From: UMGS1766 sp963660915
Lineage (GTDB): Bacteria; Bacillota; Clostridia; Oscillospirales; Oscillospiraceae
NCBI GenBank assembly: GCA_963660915.1
Contig: CAVLAO010000003.1
Coordinates: 1 to 64,000 of the forward strand
Length of the DNA: 64,000 bases
Reading direction: 5' to 3'
Shown: piece by piece, positions 59,245 through 64,000 of the stretch
Layout of the letters: every line of letters starts with the position of its first letter
How positions within the stretch are numbered: position 1 is the stretch's first letter
Translations under genes and position numbers: made by a program
Notes under the pieces: generated by a model
The model's database searches: none
Seen by the model: the letters and a program-made list of their open reading frames with translations, nothing else
Told to the model about the DNA's origin: nothing

Positions 59245-59284
59245 AACAGACCGATGGTCGCTTGCCCCCATCGGTCTGTTTTTT
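59245..59284. terminator. Terminator downstream of the beta-lactamase-fold gene
   Basis: AACAGACCGATGG and CCATCGGTCTGTT form a perfect 13-bp stem with a ten-base loop. TTTTTT follows on the plus strand. On the minus strand, where the neighbouring genes lie, the run is only TTTG. Confidence 0.7.
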
Positions 59285-60089
59285 ACGAATCAAGAGAAAT
59301 CCGTTCCAGATCCTCCGGCACAAAAAGATTCCCCTGAAAATATTGCTTTCCCTCTGCCTGATAGAGTTCTCTCCGGTGGGCGATGTTCACGTCCTCCGTG
59401 TGGTAGAGCAGCAGATTTTTTACCTGCAGCCGCTGGGCCTGCTGACAGGCGTCTTTTACGGTGGAATGGTGCTTTTCATATGGGTGAAAGCGCTCCGCCT
59501 GACTGTCCAGACAAAATGCCTCATGAAGCAGCCAGGTGCTGTTCCGGGCATAGGCCTGTTCGCTCGGATGGTAGGGTTCGTCGCCGCAGCAGGTCAGTTT
59601 TCTTCCCTCCCCCAAGTCCATGGAAAAGCCGAACTGCTTTGCCTTGGTGGAATGGATGTCAAAGAAAGTGACCGTTTTGCCTAATATCTCCTTCTGCTCA
59701 CCGTCCGCAACGGACACAAGGTGCAGCCGCCGGCCGATGAAATCTGTCTCCGCCTTTTTCAGCAGCATTTTTGCCATCTCCTGCAGCAGGCGAATCACCT
59801 CGTCATGACTGTAGATGACGGCTTCTCCTTCATACTCCCCCCGATTCATCTCCTGACAAATCATGCGCATCATCCAGAGAATGCCCGTAATATGATCCAG
59901 GTGCTTATGGGTGACAAAGATCGTCCGCATTTTCCGCCAGTCCATGCCGCAATGGCGCAATTGCCGGAACAGAGTGCTTCCGCCGCCGCCGTCCACCATA
60001 AAATACTGATCGTTTTCCTCCAGGACAAAGCAGGTATTATAACATTCCGTAACCATGGCATTCCCTGTGCCCAAAATGGTAAGCTCCAT
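59283..60089 (-). CDS. Metallo-beta-lactamase fold hydrolase, RNase Z-like
   Basis: This 268-residue protein begins MELTILGTGNAMVTECYNTCFVL and has the metal-binding THKHLDHITGIL (HxHxDH) near residue 60, with later ligands in CCGDEPYHPSEQ near 170 and HHSTVKDACQQA near 215. The layout is that of the RNase Z/ElaC and phosphodiesterase branch rather than true beta-lactamases. No export signal is present. A tRNA 3'-processing role or hydrolysis of a small phosphodiester is possible; the flexible arm of true RNase Z is not evident. It is a single gene with a terminator behind it. Confidence 0.82.
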   Translation of the reverse strand: MELTILGTGNAMVTECYNTCFVLEENDQYFMVDGGGGSTLFRQLRHCGMDWRKMRTIFVTHKHLDHITGILWMMRMICQEMNRGEYEGEAVIYSHDEVIRLLQEMAKMLLKKAETDFIGRRLHLVSVADGEQKEILGKTVTFFDIHSTKAKQFGFSMDLGEGRKLTCCGDEPYHPSEQAYARNSTWLLHEAFCLDSQAERFHPYEKHHSTVKDACQQAQRLQVKNLLLYHTEDVNIAHRRELYQAEGKQYFQGNLFVPEDLERISLDS

Positions 60090-60116
60090 AAGCGCCTCCT
60101 TGAACCTTTGACTGCA

Positions 60117-60986
60117 TCAGCCGATTTTCTTTGTAAGCTTCTCCTTCAGTTTCTCCGTTCCGCGACGGCGCAGTTCCGTCAGCGCGCCGGAATAGCTCCG
60201 GGAGGACAGGTGTGAATAGTGCTTCAGGAACCGACCGGAACGGCGCATGGCCTCGCCCACTGTTTTTTCCTTCAGGTTCTCCAATCCGCTCATATCAATT
60301 GCCTGCTTGGCCTTATCCGCCTTGGACTGCAGCTCGCTGCGCTTTTCGGCCAGACTCTGCTCCAGTTCTTCCTTCCGAACGGCCAGCTGCTGCTGCAATT
60401 CCTTTTTCCCCAGCTCTAGCTGGACTCGTGCCTCTTCTGCCTTTGCCATGGCCTTGCTGAACAGCGCCAGCTGACGAATGGTGATCGCGGTATCCCCCAG
60501 TACAACCACCGCCAGCGCAACGGCAATCACCTGCCGGGGCAGCGTGGGAATGTGATCCAGAAGCCGCTCCGTTGCCGGATGCAGCCAGAAAATAACCAGA
60601 TAGGAGGCAATGCCCCACCACAGGCAGTTGGAAAGACAAATGCGCCCCTTCAGGTTGAACTTTTTATGGGAGTAGTCCCAGTATTTTATGTGGGTAGTCA
60701 CTTCCAACAGCCAACCCACCAGATACTCCCATGCAGACATCACCACCGTTGCCATGACATAAAACAGCAGCGGGTTTCCGGTAAATGGGGCAAAAAAATT
60801 AATCATGATCAGCACGCCCACGCCGTAAATCGGGCACAGGGGCAGGTGGAGAAAGCCGCGGTTAATCCAGTGCTTTTCCATCACAGAGCAGTAAGTTGAC
60901 TCCATCATCCAACCCAGAAGAGAATACCAGCAAAAATAGAGGAACATCTGGGTGATGGGTATGCCAAAGAGCAACGGTTCGTTCAT
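60117..60986 (-). CDS. CmpB-like (putative ABC transporter type IV) membrane protein with coiled-coil tail
   Basis: This 289-residue protein has five helices in residues 1-185, including MFLYFCWYSLLGWMMESTYCS, FLHLPLCPIYGVGVLIMINFFAP and WEYLVGWLLEVTTHIKYWDYSHKKFNLKGRICL, the pattern of the ABC_trans_CmpB (DUF1113-like) family of Clostridia and Lactobacilli. A long charged helix follows (about 190-255, with LGKKELQQQLAVRKEELEQ) and a basic tail to the end, which many members lack or vary. Despite the family name no ATPase is nearby and transport is unproven. ATG 60986 lies nine bases after AAAGG. Confidence 0.83.
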   Translation of the reverse strand: MNEPLLFGIPITQMFLYFCWYSLLGWMMESTYCSVMEKHWINRGFLHLPLCPIYGVGVLIMINFFAPFTGNPLLFYVMATVVMSAWEYLVGWLLEVTTHIKYWDYSHKKFNLKGRICLSNCLWWGIASYLVIFWLHPATERLLDHIPTLPRQVIAVALAVVVLGDTAITIRQLALFSKAMAKAEEARVQLELGKKELQQQLAVRKEELEQSLAEKRSELQSKADKAKQAIDMSGLENLKEKTVGEAMRRSGRFLKHYSHLSSRSYSGALTELRRRGTEKLKEKLTKKIG

Positions 60987-61048
60987 ATAAAATGGCCTTT
61001 CTGTAAAATCCCCCCTGATCATCGCAGGAACAATGACAGGGGGATGGT

Positions 61049-61555
61049 TTATAGGGTGTCTAATTTTCGGATAAATTCCTCCGGATTGCGGCGAAAATGC
61101 GCTTCCAGACGCTCCGCCTCTTCCTTTGTATCCCGCAGCAATGTCAGCGTAAATTCCGGTTCCCGTTCTCCGTCCAACACAAGAGAAACCTGAAACCGAT
61201 CGTCTGCCTTCTGAATTACCTCGGCGTGTACCCTCCGATCGTACCGCAGCTGGCGGTTGATCTCCGCCAGACGGTGGTCGCAGCGCAAGCGGACGGAATA
61301 AGGCAGGTGATCTTCGGTGATTGCCCCGTTTTTCCGCCCCTTATCGGTAATCTGATAAAGCTGATCGGACAAAGTTACATGGTCGCTCTCCGTCAGTTCC
61401 GCCAAAGCACTGGAGAGATCAAAGTAAGTCACGCCCGGGTCGCAAAGAGCAACGTCTGCCAACGTGTCCAGCGGAACCGGCGCCTCCGTGCGGCAGAGAA
61501 TATACAGCAGCAGGAGCTTGATCTCCAGCTTGCCCTGAATGAAGCCGCCCTCCAT
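61049..61555 (-). CDS. DUF4364 family protein, winged-helix-like
   Basis: This 168-residue protein matches DUF4364, a Clostridial family of probable winged-helix DNA-binding proteins. The N-terminal half (about 10-80) has KLEIKLLLLYILCRTEAPVPLDTLADV, TYFDLSSALAELTESDHVTL and QLYQITDKGRKN, the look of a PadR/MarR-type domain with recognition helix and wing. The C-terminal half is a beta-rich domain (FQVSLVLDGEREPEFTLTLLR). ATG 61555 follows GAGAGGTG. It lies divergent to the DUF3048 gene and could regulate it, but no operator is obvious. Confidence 0.85.
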   Translation of the reverse strand: MEGGFIQGKLEIKLLLLYILCRTEAPVPLDTLADVALCDPGVTYFDLSSALAELTESDHVTLSDQLYQITDKGRKNGAITEDHLPYSVRLRCDHRLAEINRQLRYDRRVHAEVIQKADDRFQVSLVLDGEREPEFTLTLLRDTKEEAERLEAHFRRNPEEFIRKLDTL

Positions 61556-61651
61556 ACCAAACACCTCTCAATCGGAATTAAAAAAGAGAAATTTCACCCT
61601 TATTATATCCACTTCTTAAACAAAACGCAAGGAGCGCCGCCTCCGTTCTTC

Positions 61652-61680
61652 TTGACGGAAAAAGGGTAAGAGGGTATGAT
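61652..61680 (+). promoter_or_regulatory. Promoter of the DUF3048 lipoprotein gene
   Basis: TTGACG (61652-61657), a 17-base spacer and TATGAT (61675-61680), 42 bases upstream of the ATG, make a near-consensus promoter. Confidence 0.75.
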
Positions 61681-61722
61681 GGTCAATAGAAAACCCCGAT
61701 GGAACTTGAGGAGGAGAACGCA

Positions 61723-62808
61723 ATGAAAAAATGGATTGCCCTGCTTTTGGCGCTTGTCATGGCGCTCAGTCTGGCCGCCTGTGGAAAAACGGCCGAAACA
61801 AGCTCGGTAAGTGAAGCCCCTGCCGTATCATCGACCCCCGTTTCAGAGCCGGAGCCGGAACCGGAACCGGAGCCTGAGCCGGAACCTGTAGTCCCGGCCT
61901 ATACCAACCCTCTGACCGGTGAGGCAGTGGAAAGCGACATCTCCAGCAACCGCCCTCTGGCCGTTATGCTGAACACCCTGAAGAAGGCACTGCCCCAGAG
62001 CGGCTGCGGCAGCGCGGACATGCTGTTTGAGATCCCGGAAGAAGGCGGCATCACCCGTATTATGGCGGTATTTCAGGATCCCACCGGTGTAGGCGACATC
62101 GGAACTGTCCGCTCCACCCGTGAATACTTTGTCTCCATGGCAATGGGTCTGGATGCGGTTCTGGCCCACGCCGGCGCCAGCTACTCTGCCAAAGCAATTT
62201 TGGACGAAGAGGGTTACACCACGCTGAATTTCATGAGCCACGGCGACCTCTATTGGCGGGATGCTGACCGCAAGTCCCGACTGGGCACAGAGCACAGCCT
62301 GTACACCTCCAGCGACAACATCCAAAGCTATCTGGCAGAGACCGACACCATCCGCTCCACCCATGAGGACGGCTATGTCAGCTCCTTCACCTTCACGGAT
62401 AACGGCACTCCCGCCGGCGGAAGCGCTGCAACAGATGTAGATGTGTCCTTCTCCGGCTACAAAGACACGCACTTTGTCTATGATGCAGACACCGGAAAAT
62501 ACATGGTCTACGCCTTCGACGAGCCTTACACCGATGCCACCTCCGGCGAGCAGGTGGGCGTGACCAACGTTCTGATCCTTCCCACCGCCCAGTCCACCAA
62601 GGAGGACGGCCAGCTGCAGGAATTTGATCTGAGCGGCGGCACAGGCTACTTCATCTGCGGCGGGTCCTATGTGGAAATCAACTGGGAAAAGGGCGGCCTG
62701 TATGACCAGCTGAAGCTGACCAACACCGACGGCACTCCCCTGAATCTCGGCGTCGGCACCACCTACATCTGCATCTGCGACACCGATCGTCCTATCACCA
62801 TCGCCTGA
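61723..62808 (+). CDS. DUF3048 (YerB-like) lipoprotein
   Basis: This 361-residue protein has a signal peptide with lipobox SLAACGK near residue 20. A serine-rich linker and a run of seven Glu-Pro pairs (about 42-55) act as a rigid spacer from the membrane. The rest is the two-part DUF3048 domain: NRPLAVMLNTLKKALPQSG, ADMLFEIPEEGGITRIMAVF, VRSTREYFVSMAMGLDAVLAHAG and TGYFICGGSYVEINWEKGG. The family occurs throughout Clostridia and Bacilli and its function is unknown. Start ATG 61723 follows GAGGAGGAG. Confidence 0.92.
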   Translation: MKKWIALLLALVMALSLAACGKTAETSSVSEAPAVSSTPVSEPEPEPEPEPEPEPVVPAYTNPLTGEAVESDISSNRPLAVMLNTLKKALPQSGCGSADMLFEIPEEGGITRIMAVFQDPTGVGDIGTVRSTREYFVSMAMGLDAVLAHAGASYSAKAILDEEGYTTLNFMSHGDLYWRDADRKSRLGTEHSLYTSSDNIQSYLAETDTIRSTHEDGYVSSFTFTDNGTPAGGSAATDVDVSFSGYKDTHFVYDADTGKYMVYAFDEPYTDATSGEQVGVTNVLILPTAQSTKEDGQLQEFDLSGGTGYFICGGSYVEINWEKGGLYDQLKLTNTDGTPLNLGVGTTYICICDTDRPITIA

Positions 62809-62824
62809 TCTTTATTATATGCCA

Positions 62825-62871
62825 ACGCCCCGGGGCACAGCGATCTGACTGTACTCCGGGGCGTCTTTTTT
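62825..62871 (+). terminator. Terminator after the DUF3048 gene
   Basis: ACGCCCCGG pairs with CCGGGGCGT around a 22-base loop that can fold further, followed by CTTTTTT. Confidence 0.88.
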
Positions 62872-62877
62872 CCTCTT

Positions 62878-63798
62878 TTAATGATTCAGTTTTGCTCCCA
62901 TCAGCAGGCACAGAACCGCTTTCTGGGCATGAAGCCGGTTTTCCGCTTCCTCAAAGATTTCGTCCGCATGGGCTTCAAACACCTCCGGGGAAATTTCCTC
63001 TCCCCGATGGGCCGGCAGACAATGCTGCACCATCGCCCCTTCCGCCGCATAGCGCATCAGCTCCGGCGTCAGGGTAAAGCCCTGAAACAGCTCCCGCCGC
63101 TCCGCGGGATCCCGCTCCCGGCCCATGCTGGTCCAGGCATCAGTAAACACGACCTCCGCTCCGGCAATGGCCTCCTTCGGATCGTGGCAGAGGAGGAATT
63201 GATCTCCGTACTTGGCGGCAAATTCCATCACCTGCTCGTCCGGCTCCAGTCCCTTTGGCGTGGCAACAGAAACCGACAGACCGCACTTCAGACAGCCGAC
63301 GATCAGGGAGTTTGCCATGTTGTTGCCGTCGCCGATGAAACACATTTTCACTCCATCCAGCAGCGCCATCTTCTCCCGAATGGTCATCAGATCCGCCAGT
63401 ACCTGACAGGGATGGGCAAAGTCCGTCAATCCGTTGATCACGGGAATGTCCGCATACCGCGCCAGAGTTTCCGCCTCCTCCTGAGCAAAGGTGCGAATCA
63501 TCACACAATCGCAGTAACGGCTCAGGGTACGGGCGGTGTCCTCAATTGGCTCGCCCCGCTCAATCTGGCTCTCCCGAGCGTTGAGGTATACCGCCTGTCC
63601 GCCCATTTGGAACATGCCGCTTTCAAAGCTCACCCGGGTACGGGTGGAGTTCTTGGCAAAAATCATAGCCAGTGTTTTCCCCTCCAGACAACGGTGGGGA
63701 ATTCCGTGGCGCTGATTATATTTCAACTGATCCGCCAGGTCGAGAACCTCATAGATCTCCTCCCGGCTGAGATCCAACATTTTCAGCAAATCCTTCAC
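62878..63798 (-). CDS. argF: Ornithine carbamoyltransferase
   Basis: This 306-residue enzyme joins carbamoyl phosphate and ornithine to citrulline in arginine synthesis. It has the carbamoyl-phosphate loop KNSTRTRVSFESGMFQMGG near residue 52, MIRTFAQEE near 99, NGLTDFAHPCQVLADLMTI near 121-139, the ornithine loop with DAWTSMGRE near 221 and QHCLPAHRGEEIS near 258. Length is standard. Biosynthetic rather than catabolic use is implied by the argD gene upstream. Confidence 0.97.
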   Translation of the reverse strand: MKDLLKMLDLSREEIYEVLDLADQLKYNQRHGIPHRCLEGKTLAMIFAKNSTRTRVSFESGMFQMGGQAVYLNARESQIERGEPIEDTARTLSRYCDCVMIRTFAQEEAETLARYADIPVINGLTDFAHPCQVLADLMTIREKMALLDGVKMCFIGDGNNMANSLIVGCLKCGLSVSVATPKGLEPDEQVMEFAAKYGDQFLLCHDPKEAIAGAEVVFTDAWTSMGRERDPAERRELFQGFTLTPELMRYAAEGAMVQHCLPAHRGEEISPEVFEAHADEIFEEAENRLHAQKAVLCLLMGAKLNH

Positions 63799-63801
63799 GC
63801 C

Positions 63802-64000
63802 TTACGCCTCGCTTTCGCACAGCACCTGACGGAGGATGGCAATACCCTTGTCCATCTCCTCCTTGGTGATCACCAGCGGCGGCAGCAGACGGATCACATT
63901 CTGTCCGGCAGTAAGCACCAGCAGTCCGGCCTGGGTCAGCTTCCCTGCCAGCTCTCCGTTGTGATACCCCTCGTTCAGGGTAATGCCGATCATAAGGCCC
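63802..64000 (-). CDS. argD: Acetylornithine aminotransferase, C-terminal part
   Basis: The last 65 or so codons of a class III aminotransferase reach the right edge of the window; the rest lies outside. LIGITLNEGYHNGELAGKL followed by GLLVLTAGQNVIRLLPPLVITKEEMDKGI is the usual C-terminus of ArgD. The gene ends three bases before the argF start, so the two are one operon. Related enzymes such as GabT share the fold, but the argF neighbour settles the likely name. Confidence 0.88.
   Translation of the reverse strand, partial: GLMIGITLNEGYHNGELAGKLTQAGLLVLTAGQNVIRLLPPLVITKEEMDKGIAILRQVLCESEA

Noticed and set aside
61846..61890. Short GAGCCGGAACCG-type tandem repeats that could look like a CRISPR or satellite
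   Set aside because: They are six-base units coding for a Glu-Pro spacer in the DUF3048 lipoprotein. There are no spacers, and no CRISPR array was seen anywhere in the window.

Overview
The window is about 64 kb of moderately GC-rich chromosome from a Gram-positive-type anaerobe, most likely a gut Clostridia member of the Oscillospiraceae (Faecalibacterium/Oscillibacter-like). This rests on strong AGGAGG ribosome-binding sites, frequent GTG/TTG starts, lipoproteins with LxxC lipoboxes, DUF1002/DUF3048/DUF4364/DUF624 proteins typical of Clostridia, formate-tetrahydrofolate ligase and 2-hydroxyacyl-CoA dehydratase-type proteins of anaerobes, and intergenic repeats of a kind recalled from this family. 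No tRNA or rRNA gene, CRISPR array, transposase or prophage gene was found.

Region 1 (0.4-14.2 kb) is an amino-sugar/sialic-acid catabolic island. After an HxlR-type regulator come, on the minus strand, a sugar ABC transporter (binding lipoprotein, two permeases, MsmK-type ATPase) and an N-acetylneuraminate lyase. Then follow an SGNH esterase (+), a minus operon of RenBP-type N-acylglucosamine 2-epimerase, RpiR regulator and DUF624 membrane protein, and a divergent plus operon of a ROK-like sugar kinase, nagA and nagB. Read together: uptake, cleavage to ManNAc, epimerisation to GlcNAc, phosphorylation, deacetylation and deamination to fructose-6-phosphate. This is the Bacteroides NanLET-like route rather than the E. 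coli NanK/NanE route.

Region 2 (14.4-22.7 kb) carries trmL, pgk, tpiA and gpmI with a composite inverted-repeat element between pgk and tpiA. The paired genes for an IscU-like scaffold and a GGGtGRT protein, a cupin, a short peptide deformylase and a MATE transporter follow.

Region 3 (22.7-34.1 kb) has a cell-surface metallophosphoesterase, a YibE/F membrane protein, fhs under a ZTP riboswitch, several small or secreted Clostridial proteins, and rpsO-pnp with structured leaders on both genes.

Region 4 (34.2-46.6 kb) has a hotdog thioesterase pair, a two-gene acyl-CoA dehydratase activase/dehydratase-like unit, a short AT-rich island with a small secreted protein and a four-helix membrane protein, an NADP isocitrate dehydrogenase, a MITE-like repeat, a two-component system and a parvulin-type lipoprotein.

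Region 5 (46.7-64 kb) is housekeeping. The glmU-prs-pth-mfd order is the one known from Bacillus, but the GlmU uridylyltransferase half is degenerate. Then come a small P-loop protein, pgi, pta, a PAP2/HD pair, ychF, a beta-lactamase-fold hydrolase, a CmpB-like membrane protein, DUF4364 and DUF3048 proteins, and argF next to a partial argD.
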